Part shown: piece by piece, positions 50,238 through 59,744 of the stretch
Numbering within the stretch: position 1 is the first letter of the stretch
Layout: each line of letters begins with the position of its first letter
From: Clostridiales bacterium
GTDB lineage: Bacteria; Bacillota; Clostridia; Oscillospirales; Acutalibacteraceae
Assembly (NCBI GenBank): GCA_019416455.1
Contig: DXXG01000028.1
Span: forward strand, 310,001 to 374,000
Direction: 5' to 3'
DNA length: 64,000 nucleotides
Made by a program: the position numbers and the translations under genes
Notes under the pieces: model-generated
The model's database searches: none
What the model was told of the DNA's origin: nothing
Seen by the model: only the letters and a program-made list of their open reading frames with translations

Positions 50238-51056
50238 ATGGAAAATTATTTTTCGATTGGAGAGCTCTCCAAATATCAGAACATTTCAAAGCAAACCCTC
50301 ATCTTCTACGATAAGACCGGACTGTTCCGCCCTGCCTACGTGGATCCCACCAATGGTTACCGCTATTACAGCGCAAGTCAGCTGGACCAGCTGGATACCA
50401 TCCTCATTTTAAAAAAGTGTGGTCTCTCTTTGCAAAACATCAAGGAACTTTTAGAGGATTACACCACAGGCAGCAGTTTGAAGGTGCTGCGGCACCAAGT
50501 GGAAGTGTTGGACCGAGAACTGGAAGAACTGCGCTTGATCCGCAGCAGGCTTTTCCACCGCTGCTCTCAACTGGAAAAGGCTTCCCTTTCCAAGGAAGAG
50601 GCGGGAATCCCCCGGGTGGAGGAAATCCCAGCGCAGTACCTGCTCATAAGACCGGTGGAACCTCCCTATACACTCCGGGAAATCAGTATTGCCACAAAGC
50701 AGTGCTTCGCTCAATCCTTCCAGGAGGGCCTCCCCATCTTTTTCCAAAGCGGGGTGATCGTGCCATACCAGCGCATTTTGGACAAGGATTACACCGCCGC
50801 TTCCCTTGTGTTCCTCCCCATTGAAGCCACGGACACCACAGCGGATATCCGTCGAATTCCTGCGGGGAAATGCGCCACAGTATACCATCGTGGAGACTAC
50901 CTCTCCATCGGACGTTCTTATGAGAAGCTGCTGGAATTCTGTAAAGAGAAAAACCTGGAGATCCTGTCAGATTCCTATGAATTCTGCATCAACGACTACA
51001 TCACCACCGGGGACGAGAGCGAATATCTGACCAAGATCTTATTCTATGTTAAGTAG
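50238..51056 (+). CDS. MerR family transcriptional regulator with GyrI-like effector domain
   Basis: A 272-residue regulator. The MerR helix-turn-helix has FSIGELSKYQNISKQTLIFY and the wing YRYYSASQLDQLDTILILK; a dimerising coiled coil covers about 85-120. The rest (PAQYLLIRPVEPPYTLREIS through the C-terminus) fits a BmrR/GyrI-type ligand-binding domain that senses hydrophobic or cationic compounds. It faces the YitT gene and shares its operator. Confidence 0.88.
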   Translation: MENYFSIGELSKYQNISKQTLIFYDKTGLFRPAYVDPTNGYRYYSASQLDQLDTILILKKCGLSLQNIKELLEDYTTGSSLKVLRHQVEVLDRELEELRLIRSRLFHRCSQLEKASLSKEEAGIPRVEEIPAQYLLIRPVEPPYTLREISIATKQCFAQSFQEGLPIFFQSGVIVPYQRILDKDYTAASLVFLPIEATDTTADIRRIPAGKCATVYHRGDYLSIGRSYEKLLEFCKEKNLEILSDSYEFCINDYITTGDESEYLTKILFYVK

Positions 51057-51069
51057 CTGAGCACAGCAG

Positions 51070-51103
51070 AAAACCGCGTCGACTATGCCGGCGCGGTTTT
51101 TTC
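51070..51103 (+). terminator. Terminator after the MerR gene
   Basis: Arms AAAACCGCG and CGCGGTTTT are followed by TT, 14 bp after the stop. Confidence 0.75.
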
Positions 51104-51115
51104 GCAGCTTTCCTA

Positions 51116-51205
51116 TTATTTGTCGAAAGCGGGGTTGAACGCGTAGAAGTTCTTGGAGTCCAGTTTGTCGGTCATCAGACGAAGCCCTTCACCGAAGCGG
51201 ACAAT
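51116..51205 (-). pseudogene. 29-codon 3' remnant of a lost gene
   Basis: The minus strand carries an open stretch of 29 codons and a TAA (RFGEGLRLMTDKLDSKNFYAFNPAFDK) with the GC-rich codon use of the core genome. An in-frame stop lies just upstream, and it has no start or ribosome site. It looks like the C-terminus of a deleted protein, which I cannot identify. Confidence 0.5.
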
Positions 51206-51211
51206 TTAAGT

Positions 51212-51254
51212 AAAACGCTGTATCCCTTGGGACATATGGGGTACAGCGTTTTTG
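51212..51254 (-). terminator. Terminator after the first DUF4038 gene
   Basis: The minus-strand arms AAAAACGCTGTACCCC and GGGATACAGCGTTTT flank an 11-nt loop and are followed by ACTT; the plus strand also ends in a T-run. Confidence 0.7.
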
Positions 51255-51321
51255 GGATAAACGAGATTCTAACCTTTTCACTTAGCAAAGCTATAGCGAA
51301 TCGCGCATAAACGTCAAAAAA

Positions 51322-52704
51322 TCACTTTTTTCGGCAAACCAAAAGCGCGTCCGCATTATACTGAGGCATATTTACAACTGTCACTGCATTCGAACGAAGT
51401 AGTGACTCTGAAAGCTTAGGCTTATGTATTTGGCCCGCAGAAATCACATCCAGAGCATTCGCAATGTTTTGGCCTGTGGTGATCTCGATCTGCGCCTGCA
51501 AAACAGCTGGATGTTCGCCGAAAATATGCCAGACGCATTCGTAGTCAGAGAGATCTCGATCTACATAAATATAATTCGTGTAGGGCGTAAAAAACACAAT
51601 GGTATCTTCATCTGGGTCGGCTGCTGCTACAATCTCGTGGTAAGGCGTGAGATTCAGATCCTGTCTCGGCTCAAGCTCAAACAAATCATATCGTTTGAAG
51701 AGATCAGCGCACATAGCAACATCGTAGCTTCCCGGTAAAGCCAGAGCACTTCTCCAATGCATGGGGACAAGCGACCACGCCTCATTGTTAAACCCTGAGT
51801 TATCGTAAAACATCCATACACCGTGAGCGCCATAGGTAAACCCACATTGCGCGCCGCTAAGAACAGAATACCAAAATGCGCGACGAAGATAACTTTCCGT
51901 AAATCGTCCAAACTTATTTCCAAAGCCATGAGCCTCATACATAGGCTCAGCGTTCATAACAGGACGTGTAGGATCATTTTCAAGATAGCTTTTTGCCAAC
52001 CGGATGGGAGAAAGAAGAGATTCAAAGGTATCGTACATATGACCCGACTGGTACATATAAAAGTCGATCAATCCTTCTCTCCCGTAGCGTTCGTCCATCA
52101 ACTGTCCTCCCGCTGTGTGAGCCGTGATAAGATCTCCTGGACATTCTTTACGGATTCGTTTGGCCATATAGCTATAATATTCATAGTTGGTCACATCTTG
52201 ATCACGCATTTCCGCGTCTCCACCGAGAACCCAAACTGGATGGTAAGGTTTGTAGACTTCAATGGACCGGTCCACAAAAGCGGCATAATGCTCGAATTTC
52301 TGAAATGTTTTTCCTGTTGTGTCGAATACCTTGCTCATTTGAGAATGAGGGATAAACGTCACCCACATAGGCACAATAAACGGGGTAATGGATAGTTTTT
52401 TGAGGATATCCAGTTTCTGACGGACCATATCAAAATACTCTTCCCGCCATCTGCTAAGATCATAACTGCCGTCCTCGTTGATATAAAATGGAAAATACTT
52501 AATTTGTTTAGGCATATCCTGAAAAGCAGGTGTATTCTGCATCAAGAGTCCGTTATAACCTTGCTCGGCGCGAAACACTGCGTACTCTTCAAACTCCTTA
52601 ACTGTCAAGTTCATCAGTGCAAACCATGCGGTATCACAAAGCATAAAGACTTTCTTGCCATCACGGTAAAAATTTCGGCCCTGTATAGTAAAATTATTTT
52701 CCAT
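51322..52704 (-). CDS. DUF4038 glycoside hydrolase (apiosidase-like, GH140 relative)
   Basis: A 460-residue TIM-barrel glycosidase-like protein of the DUF4038 family: FYRDGKKVFMLCDTAWFALM, EFEEYAVFRAEQGYNGLLMQ, VWVLGGDAEMRDQDV and VMNAEPMYEAHG, the last probably holding a catalytic Glu. A beta-rich C-terminal part follows. Relatives include the GH140 apiosidases. There is no signal peptide, so it works in the cytosol on imported oligosaccharides. It is the third gene of an operon with GH63-like and GHL6 genes and is more A+T-rich than the core genes. Confidence 0.8.
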   Translation of the reverse strand: MENNFTIQGRNFYRDGKKVFMLCDTAWFALMNLTVKEFEEYAVFRAEQGYNGLLMQNTPAFQDMPKQIKYFPFYINEDGSYDLSRWREEYFDMVRQKLDILKKLSITPFIVPMWVTFIPHSQMSKVFDTTGKTFQKFEHYAAFVDRSIEVYKPYHPVWVLGGDAEMRDQDVTNYEYYSYMAKRIRKECPGDLITAHTAGGQLMDERYGREGLIDFYMYQSGHMYDTFESLLSPIRLAKSYLENDPTRPVMNAEPMYEAHGFGNKFGRFTESYLRRAFWYSVLSGAQCGFTYGAHGVWMFYDNSGFNNEAWSLVPMHWRSALALPGSYDVAMCADLFKRYDLFELEPRQDLNLTPYHEIVAAADPDEDTIVFFTPYTNYIYVDRDLSDYECVWHIFGEHPAVLQAQIEITTGQNIANALDVISAGQIHKPKLSESLLRSNAVTVVNMPQYNADALLVCRKK

Positions 52705-52776
52705 GAAACAAGCCACTCCTTCCATAAATATAAGACGATCGAATCACGTCCCTTTGGCAAGCCAATAACTGCCAAA

Positions 52777-54603
52777 TCATTGCTGGACATCGTCGGAGCC
52801 ACGGGAGAATTGATACAGCAGGGAAATATATCCCAAAAGTCCTCCCCAATGATAAAATTTATCGCTATTGGGGACACCACAGCCCATTCCTGTATCGGCA
52901 CAATAATTTTCATGGACGTGTCCATGAAGTTTCCATTCCTTCATCAGCAATTCCCGGGACTTTTCCGCCAAATCTCGGCATGCCTCCCACTGACCAGCAG
53001 CCGCAAAAGCTTGATAAACCAAATAGTTCATAGGAGCCCAAATTCTGCCTCTCCAATAAGTCTGTTCCGGATATGCCGGATCGTTTCGAGCGATAGAAGG
53101 CAGGATATAATCGCCCCAAAATTCTTCGGGATTGTAAAAATGCTCTTTTATTGACCGTTTAGCCTGCTCTGCCATCACACTATCACTAAACAAAGCATAA
53201 AAATTCGTAGGTGAAATCCGATAGGAAAATTCGCCGGTATCTGTGCGCTTATTTAAGAACAATCCAAACTCTTCGCACCACAGGGTTTGCAGTCCATTCT
53301 TTGCTTTGTCCAGACGCGCCTTCAAGTCGATTGTGTCCTCCCCAAGTTCGTCCCCTAGCTTAATCAGATATTTGCAATCGTTAATATACAGGCTAGTCAG
53401 CCCTACGTCAGACAACGCAAGCATATGTGTTTCTTGGTTAAATGGAATGTCGTCATACATGGGCGAATTGTCAAGTCCAGATTCCAACGCAGCGCCATAC
53501 CGGTCGTTTACGCCGACACTTTCCCATTCATTGCCCACTGTTCCCGTATAGGGATTGGATCCCCAGCACAGTGTTCCATCTTTGTACATGCGGTTTCTGA
53601 AAAACCACTGATTCCATGTACAGAGCTTGGGGTAACATTCTCTAACAAAGGATTTTTCATGGTACCTTTGATAGATATCCCATACTACCATGGATCCCAC
53701 AGGCGGCTGGGAACGATCCAGGCTTTTAAATCCAGTAGCTGCCCCTACATTTGGAACAAATCCATCCTGAGTCATTTCATTCAGAATGGCAAACACATTG
53801 GCATAGGCCAGTTCCTTATTCTCCAGAGAGATCATCTCAGCAGCAAAAAAAGTATCCCAGCAAAACAGCACATACCCACCCCAACTCAGGTTCCATATCC
53901 TGCTGACTGGAGAACAGACTTGCTTATGTAGAGGCTCATAGATGGTGTCCCACGCCAGGCAGCACTTCATAGCGTTGTATGTATCAGCCAATGAACCGAA
54001 TTTCTGGGCAGACTCCAAAAGATCTTTTCTGGCCTGACAGACAATCTGTGTAATCTCTTCCAATGAACGATGACAGCCAGTGCTTACCCCAACCTGCTGA
54101 TCCAAGGTCACCGAAATATAGGGACCGGAAGAATAAACCTGAGACTCCTCTACCCTGTTCCCCGTAACAAAAATATCGATGGTCTCATGATCGAAAACCG
54201 CTTTCAAACTATCCCCGTTTTTGACAACATATCCATTATGATTCCACAGGATACCCGCCTCTACAAACACCGCCGGTGGATTAACTCCGGTTTTGACAGG
54301 AGAGATCAGTATATATTGCTGATCCTCCTTTGCCGCAGTTTGGATAAAAAATGAGAAATCCCTCCAGGAAACCGTCAGCTCCGTATAGCTGCCATCATAG
54401 CTTCTGGTGCCAGGATGCACAGAACCACCCTCATCTTCTAACTGACCAATTAGACATTGACGAATTACTCGACCGGTTGCGTAATCCTTAATTCCGATAT
54501 TGATGGAAAGCCCATGGGGCAATAACACATGTGACAGGACACTGTTGGTGTTCCATGTGTTCCAACCCTTACATAGTTGTGTCATAACAGTTTTCATTTT
54601 CAT
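52777..54603 (-). CDS. GH63/MGH1-like (alpha/alpha)6-barrel glycoside hydrolase
   Basis: A 608-residue protein. An N-terminal beta domain begins GWNTWNTNSVLSHVLLPHGL. The (alpha/alpha)6 barrel has FCWDTFFAAEMISL (general acid Asp), NDRYGAALESGLDNSPMYD, TYWRGRIWAPMNYLVYQAF and VHENYCADTGMG (base Glu). These are GH63/GH37-like (MGH1) features of enzymes that split glucosyl, mannosyl or rhamnosyl linkages. Specificity is unknown. It lacks a signal peptide. The ATG at 54603 has a GGGGGTG about 13 nt upstream. Confidence 0.82.
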   Translation of the reverse strand: MKMKTVMTQLCKGWNTWNTNSVLSHVLLPHGLSINIGIKDYATGRVIRQCLIGQLEDEGGSVHPGTRSYDGSYTELTVSWRDFSFFIQTAAKEDQQYILISPVKTGVNPPAVFVEAGILWNHNGYVVKNGDSLKAVFDHETIDIFVTGNRVEESQVYSSGPYISVTLDQQVGVSTGCHRSLEEITQIVCQARKDLLESAQKFGSLADTYNAMKCCLAWDTIYEPLHKQVCSPVSRIWNLSWGGYVLFCWDTFFAAEMISLENKELAYANVFAILNEMTQDGFVPNVGAATGFKSLDRSQPPVGSMVVWDIYQRYHEKSFVRECYPKLCTWNQWFFRNRMYKDGTLCWGSNPYTGTVGNEWESVGVNDRYGAALESGLDNSPMYDDIPFNQETHMLALSDVGLTSLYINDCKYLIKLGDELGEDTIDLKARLDKAKNGLQTLWCEEFGLFLNKRTDTGEFSYRISPTNFYALFSDSVMAEQAKRSIKEHFYNPEEFWGDYILPSIARNDPAYPEQTYWRGRIWAPMNYLVYQAFAAAGQWEACRDLAEKSRELLMKEWKLHGHVHENYCADTGMGCGVPNSDKFYHWGGLLGYISLLYQFSRGSDDVQQ

Positions 54604-54726
54604 ATCGCTATGTACACCCCCAAGGTGATGAATTAAACTTAATAATGAAGGAAAAACCGTTATCGGTTTACACAAGATCTACAGATCTATACAAGCAAGT
54701 ACAAGTAGTATCAAAATACACCTTCC

Positions 54727-56694
54727 TTATTCCGAAAGTTCCACAGTGGCATAGCCATTGACTTCTGGAATAGTGAAGCTGTTATTGATTACTTCCAGAG
54801 GAATATGTTCCGGAACTAAACGAGCGGAAGTGAATTTCCGGGGAATATTAACGGTCATGGAAACATTTCGCAGAACAGTTCTCTCTTCGATAATATCAAT
54901 GGTTGCAGATTTGCGGACAGGCACATAAGACAAGATGTGCAGATTGGTGCGCTTTTCCTGGGGCTGATCCAACACACTAACAGACATGGTTGAGGGACCA
55001 TTGTGCCGCACCAAGCGCTGTTCCATCAGCAGATCCATAGCATTGGAAATAAGCTTTTTACACCAAAAGGGAGCATTCTTCCTGTATTGAGTAAAAATTG
55101 GGTGACTAAAGATAATCACACTTTTATTTTGCAAAACGGCAGGGTGCAAATCGTCCTTATTAGAGGGGACATACCGATGGGAGCAAAAATGATCTTTTTC
55201 ACGCATAAAATAGGGCGAGCGAGCGGACAAAATTACATGAGCACCATCGGATCGCAAATCTTCCCCTCGAAGGTAGACAACGTACTCGTTTTCCTCCTCC
55301 AAACCTTTGGCCAAAGAGCCTTCAGCCACCAGAAAATCTGGATATACCGACTGCGCCCCAGCCGATTGAACTCCAAAGCAAGAAGGATATGTTCCGTGCT
55401 CATTTTGTCCACCCTTGGCTAGGGCTATCACTTTTCCGCCGTTTTTCACATATGCATCCAGACGGTCTTGAAACTCATGAGAAACAATCAGATCATCGGG
55501 CAAGAAAATCAGCTTATAGCTAGAAAAGTCCATCTCTGTATCAATGATGTTGAACTGAATACCAAGCTCTTCCAGCATCTGTGCGGCACCCATAATGCTG
55601 TCGGGAATCTGGTGCTCAATTTTGGGACTTTCGGAGGTGACAACCGCAGCCTCAACCACGGGAATCGAAGGGCGTGCCCAAGCCTCCCGTTGAGCGAACT
55701 GTCCAAACACATTACCGATCAATCGATAGGTTGCGGGATTCAACTTCCCATACGGCTCTAATTGATCACCGATGGAGGCCGCAAAACCGAAACTAAGCAT
55801 CCGAAAACATTCATATTCCAGAGCAGCCTGATTTTTCAGACTATGAAAATCCCCCCATTCTGTATGGAATTTACCCGTCATTCCCATACAATCCACCCCC
55901 AGATTTCTTGCGTAGCGAGCGGTAATAGGGAAATGAAGATAGCCCCAGCCTCCAGAGGGTAAACTTTCCAATTCAAAATGACTATAACAATCTAAACTAT
56001 TCTTTGTGCAAGGGCCAATATGGCCGGCATTGTAGAAAATGGTGCATTCCGGAGCGTATTGGTGAACCAGGTTGGTCATATTCTTTTTAAATCGATCTAT
56101 GACCAGTTTGGCAAAATCGTGAACAGAATCTTCATTATCCATATCAATCCCCAACTGGCGCATTTCAGACCGGCAGGCAGAACACCAGCAGGAACGAATA
56201 CCAGTGATGTCAAAAAAGAAACCGTCCAACTCGTCCCCTAACATCTCGCAAATCTCAATGGTAAGTTCTTTTAAATACTCCCAATAGCCAGTATTTACAC
56301 ACAGAGACTGGGTAAATCCAGGCTCTGTAAAAGGAGGACCTTCATGGGCACCATTTCGTTTTCGGATCAACCATTCAGGCTTTGTGGTAGCAGTTTTGTA
56401 ATCCCACTGAATGGTAAAGTAGATAGGGGCACGAATACCTTCCTTATGAAGTGCGCGAACTTGCTCCAGCAATAGATTGTGATTATCCAAATTGGGATGA
56501 ATCAATTCGGGATGCAGCTTGGAAGGATAGTACAGCCAACCATGGTGACATCTGGCAAAAACAGTCATAGAAGTAACATTTGCTTCTTTTGCAGTTTTTG
56601 CAAAGGCAACTGGATCGAAAGATGCGGCTACATGAGGTATAAATTCCGAGGTGTGAAAATCCAAATGAATTTGACGAGGAGGAATCTGTTTCAT
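54727..56694 (-). CDS. GHL6-type glycoside hydrolase-like protein
   Basis: A 655-residue protein. The TIM barrel matches the hypothetical glycosyl hydrolase 6 family: QIHLDFHTSEFIPHVAASFD, SMTVFARCHHGWLYYPSK, YFTIQWDYKTATTKPEWL and DGFFFDITGIRSCWCSACR. From about 380 a GATase-like middle domain resembling the GH42 trimerisation domain follows (YKLIFLPDDLIVSHEFQDRL, YVKNGGKVIALAKG). The activity is undefined. It is the first gene of the three-glycosidase unit, with AAAGGAG before the ATG. Confidence 0.8.
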   Translation of the reverse strand: MKQIPPRQIHLDFHTSEFIPHVAASFDPVAFAKTAKEANVTSMTVFARCHHGWLYYPSKLHPELIHPNLDNHNLLLEQVRALHKEGIRAPIYFTIQWDYKTATTKPEWLIRKRNGAHEGPPFTEPGFTQSLCVNTGYWEYLKELTIEICEMLGDELDGFFFDITGIRSCWCSACRSEMRQLGIDMDNEDSVHDFAKLVIDRFKKNMTNLVHQYAPECTIFYNAGHIGPCTKNSLDCYSHFELESLPSGGWGYLHFPITARYARNLGVDCMGMTGKFHTEWGDFHSLKNQAALEYECFRMLSFGFAASIGDQLEPYGKLNPATYRLIGNVFGQFAQREAWARPSIPVVEAAVVTSESPKIEHQIPDSIMGAAQMLEELGIQFNIIDTEMDFSSYKLIFLPDDLIVSHEFQDRLDAYVKNGGKVIALAKGGQNEHGTYPSCFGVQSAGAQSVYPDFLVAEGSLAKGLEEENEYVVYLRGEDLRSDGAHVILSARSPYFMREKDHFCSHRYVPSNKDDLHPAVLQNKSVIIFSHPIFTQYRKNAPFWCKKLISNAMDLLMEQRLVRHNGPSTMSVSVLDQPQEKRTNLHILSYVPVRKSATIDIIEERTVLRNVSMTVNIPRKFTSARLVPEHIPLEVINNSFTIPEVNGYATVELSE

Positions 56695-57051
56695 GAAAAT
56701 ACTCCTTTCAAAACATATAATTAACTGCTATAAAAACAGATTTGCGGCAATGTTTATATTCGGCTATTCCAAAACAATCTTCTGGTTGGAAACAAAACCA
56801 CTGAAAATTCACAAAAAGGCATCGAGAAAGATATTGTTCAAATTCTTCCACAACCTGAACATGTCCCAGCTATATAGGAAAAGAGGAAAGTCAATGGAAC
56901 AATACAGCTTTGTTATCCTTGACTTTCCTCTTCTTTTAAATAAACTTCATGGCCACATTATAAATGGTTTTAAACTGACAATCAATTTGTAGACCTTACA
57001 ATGGAAACCAGCGCTGAAAATACGCCGCAGACTTTTTTAGCAAATTCGCTT
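56695..57051. other. 357-bp intergenic region, A+T-rich
   Basis: No gene is seen. The part nearest 56695 must hold the promoter of the GHL6 operon, but no convincing -35/-10 pair or CRE box stands out. The part near 56900 holds the RpiR terminator. Confidence 0.6.
56879..56934 (-). terminator. Long hairpin terminator after the RpiR gene
   Basis: Perfect 14-bp arms AAGAGGAAAGTCAA (56881-56894) and TTGACTTTCCTCTT (56919-56932) enclose a loop with an inner AACAA/TTGTT stem. T-rich sequence follows on both strands. Confidence 0.65.
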
Positions 57052-57933
57052 TTACTTGTTGAGGTACAAAGCACGGTCTCTTTGTTCCAGCTCTTCCCGC
57101 TTTCCTTGATCAACTCGCGTCAGCGCATTAACATATAAGCTTTCCATAACACAAAACGCGGGAATACGTTTCGCCATGCGTTCACCGATCATATTCTCTC
57201 CGAAAGCGGCAGTGGTCAACAAAATATCCGCCTGCTTTCCCAAAGGAGAAAAGGGACAGTTGGTCACTCCCAAGATCGTAGCCCCTTTTTCCTGCGCGCA
57301 GTGGACCGTATTCAAGGTGGTCTTTGTTGTGCCCGAATGACTGACTGCCACCAGTACATCCCCAGGCCCCAGCTGAGCCGCCATCATCAACGCGACGTCG
57401 TAGTCCTGCGAAAAATATACATTCATCCCCAACCGAAAGAATTTGTAATACCCTGACATAGCCACAACAGCAGCGTCACCGATACCAGCAAACTGCAATT
57501 TTTCCGCAGCCAAAATAGCATCCACTGCTTTTTGGTAGGCTTGAAGGTCTATTAAACTGACTGTGTCCTCGATCGACTGGATAGAGGCTTTCATCACTTT
57601 CTCCATCACAGTCGCAGCGTCATCCTCTTTGTCAATGCCTTCATACAGGCATTCAAAATCCTCTTTAGTATCTTCTCGAAGGATGGCGGCTTTCAGCTCT
57701 GAATACCCTCCAAACGCCAAACGGTATCCCAACCGCACAAGCGTAGCCTCACTGCAACCAGCTTTCGCGGCAACTTCCACAATCGTGCTTCGGGCAAAAA
57801 ATTCTGGATCCGCCATGAGAAAGTCTACCGCCTTCCGTTCAGCGGATTTCAAAGAATCATACACGGACTGGATTTTTAACAGACACCGGTATGATATTTT
57901 TTGAATTTGAGGGTCAGAAAGATTTACAGTCAA
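57052..57933 (-). CDS. RpiR family regulator (HTH-6 and SIS domains)
   Basis: A 293-residue RpiR regulator. The N-terminal HTH-6 has SAERKAVDFLMADPEFFARS and VAAKAGCSEATLVRLGYRL. The C-terminal SIS domain (FAGIGDAAVVAMSGYYKFFR, VSHSGTTKTTLNTVHCAQEK) binds a sugar phosphate. The start is TTG with AAAGGAAG upstream. It is placed after the ADH-SIS-kinase-isomerase genes, so it likely senses the phosphorylated intermediate of that pathway. Confidence 0.9.
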   Translation of the reverse strand: MTVNLSDPQIQKISYRCLLKIQSVYDSLKSAERKAVDFLMADPEFFARSTIVEVAAKAGCSEATLVRLGYRLAFGGYSELKAAILREDTKEDFECLYEGIDKEDDAATVMEKVMKASIQSIEDTVSLIDLQAYQKAVDAILAAEKLQFAGIGDAAVVAMSGYYKFFRLGMNVYFSQDYDVALMMAAQLGPGDVLVAVSHSGTTKTTLNTVHCAQEKGATILGVTNCPFSPLGKQADILLTTAAFGENMIGERMAKRIPAFCVMESLYVNALTRVDQGKREELEQRDRALYLNK

Positions 57934-58040
57934 AAAAGCTCACTTCCTTTCAGAGAGAAAGATGAAACACCATATAAATCAAGCGTAATAATGTGTTTTT
58001 ATAGTATCACAAATCCTTATGGAAAACAATGACTCCTAAT

Positions 58041-59093
58041 TTATTTCCACAAGTCCACAAGCACCTTTAGAGAATCCCCTCTTCGAGCCATTGCGAAACC
58101 CTCAACGATCTGATCCAAAGGCACAGGCTGGGAAACAAACTTCTTTCCTTGGATCTTTCCGGTACGCAGCGCTTCCAAGGCATTCTGCAAACCACTGGAG
58201 GGATAAGAGAAAGCTCCTGTCACGGTCAGTTCTCCATAGTGGATCAAATTAGAATCCAAGCTGGACATTGCCGCCTGTTTTGGAACTCCACCGTAAATGA
58301 CCAACGTGCCTCGTTTACGCAGCATTCGCAAACCCTGCTGCTGTACAGCAACAGTGGGGACCGCAGCGATGACATAATCCGTGCCCCGCCCGTCCGTGGC
58401 ATCCAGTACCGCCTGCACAGCCTTTTCAGGCTCCCGGTTGTCCAAAAGCAGGTCCGGTCCAAAACTCTCCACCAAACTCAATCGATCCATACCTGCCAGA
58501 ATCACCTGGGAAGCTCCACGGGATTTAGCCAGCTGCAAATGGAGACACCCCACCGGTCCATCGCCCAAGATCACAACTGTGTCCCCTACGGTAATCCCAA
58601 GCCGCTGCTGGCATTCCACTACCGCGGAGGCCGTTTCAGATAAAGCAGCTTCCTCGAAAGAAAGCTCTTCCGGGATCTTTTCTAAAAACCCGTGCTCTAT
58701 GATCTCCTGAGGCAGAGCCATATACTGAGCAAAACCTCCAGGAAAATGAGTGCCCAGCATTTTATGGTTTTCACACAGATTGACAAGGCCCCGTTTGCAA
58801 TACCAGCATTTCCCGCAGCTCACATCCGGTGCTACCGCCACCCTGTCTCCAACAGCGTAAGGCAAGGAACCCTTTACCTCCACGATCTCCCCTACTGCCT
58901 CATGGCCCATGATCTGATCCGTGATACCATCTTTCAGTCCATTGGAGAAATTACGCACGTCACTGCCGCAGATTCCGCAAAAACGGACCTTGATCAGCAC
59001 ACCGGGATCCGGACAGGCCGGAACAGGAAGTGTCTCCACTTTCATATTGCCTGGACCATGAAAAACAGCCGCTTTCATAAATAGATCTTTCAT
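58041..59093 (-). CDS. Zinc-dependent alcohol dehydrogenase (polyol/threonine type)
   Basis: A 350-residue medium-chain dehydrogenase. The catalytic zinc site is GICGSDVRNF with MGHEAVGEIVE. The structural zinc site is CGKCWYCKRGLVNLCEN. The NAD-binding Rossmann turn is VVILGDGPVGCLHLQLAKS. It most resembles sorbitol, idonate or threonine dehydrogenases, so a sugar alcohol, sugar acid or ketose is a likely substrate. It is fourth after isomerase, kinase and SIS genes (5-bp gap). Confidence 0.9.
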   Translation of the reverse strand: MKDLFMKAAVFHGPGNMKVETLPVPACPDPGVLIKVRFCGICGSDVRNFSNGLKDGITDQIMGHEAVGEIVEVKGSLPYAVGDRVAVAPDVSCGKCWYCKRGLVNLCENHKMLGTHFPGGFAQYMALPQEIIEHGFLEKIPEELSFEEAALSETASAVVECQQRLGITVGDTVVILGDGPVGCLHLQLAKSRGASQVILAGMDRLSLVESFGPDLLLDNREPEKAVQAVLDATDGRGTDYVIAAVPTVAVQQQGLRMLRKRGTLVIYGGVPKQAAMSSLDSNLIHYGELTVTGAFSYPSSGLQNALEALRTGKIQGKKFVSQPVPLDQIVEGFAMARRGDSLKVLVDLWK

Positions 59094-59098
59094 TACAT

Positions 59099-59707
59099 TT
59101 ATTCCTTTCCAGAAGTAAGCCGTTCTCCTACAGCTCCACCGGGGTGGATCACCGAAAACTGCTCCCGTGTATACCCTGTAAACTGCATCAGCGCGATGCA
59201 TATTGCGTCAAACGCCGCAATTACAGATACAGAACTAGCAGTAGCCAGCATGTTAAACCGACAGGGCTCCCGCTCAATACGTACGTTGAGTACCAGATCC
59301 GCTGCTTGAGCCAACGGAGATTCTCTGTTTTCCGTCACCGCGACCACCACCGCGTGTTTGGCTTTCAAAGCAGGCAGCAGCCTGATCAGTTCAGCTGTAC
59401 CGCCTCCTTTGCTGATAAGGATACACACGTCTCCTTCCTGAACTGCTCCCAATCCACCGTGAACCGCATCGGAGGGTGTGAGAAAGAAAGAGGGGCGTTC
59501 GATACAGTTGAGAGAATGGGATATCTTTTTCGCTGCCATGGCCGACGTTCCGCAGCCTGTCACAACGATTCTTCCCTTATGTTCACCTAACAGCCGCACC
59601 AGGTCAATCCACTCTTTCTCTTTGATCCACTGAGAAATTCCTTGAATGGACTCCGCTTCAATGGCCAGTGTGCGTTGAATTTCAGATAAAATTTCCTGAT
59701 CTGTCAC
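59099..59707 (-). CDS. SIS-domain sugar-phosphate isomerase-like protein
   Basis: A 202-residue protein with one SIS domain: RIVVTGCGTSAMAAKKISHS, FLTPSDAVHGGLGAVQEGDV, LISKGGGTAELIRLLPALKA and IHPGGAVGERL. It aligns with the catalytic part of arabinose-5-phosphate isomerases (KdsD/GutQ) but lacks the CBS domains. It may interconvert a phosphorylated ketose and aldose. The GTG start has AAGGGAAG upstream. It is in the sugar operon. Confidence 0.85.
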   Translation of the reverse strand: MTDQEILSEIQRTLAIEAESIQGISQWIKEKEWIDLVRLLGEHKGRIVVTGCGTSAMAAKKISHSLNCIERPSFFLTPSDAVHGGLGAVQEGDVCILISKGGGTAELIRLLPALKAKHAVVVAVTENRESPLAQAADLVLNVRIEREPCRFNMLATASSVSVIAAFDAICIALMQFTGYTREQFSVIHPGGAVGERLTSGKE

Positions 59708-59744
59708 GTTGTTTTCTTCCCTTCCTGACTATTTGTATATAGAC

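Noticed and set aside
56695..57051. Short frames in the A+T-rich gap
   Set aside because: The 99-codon plus-strand frame crosses the long hairpin and shows no domain or ribosome site.
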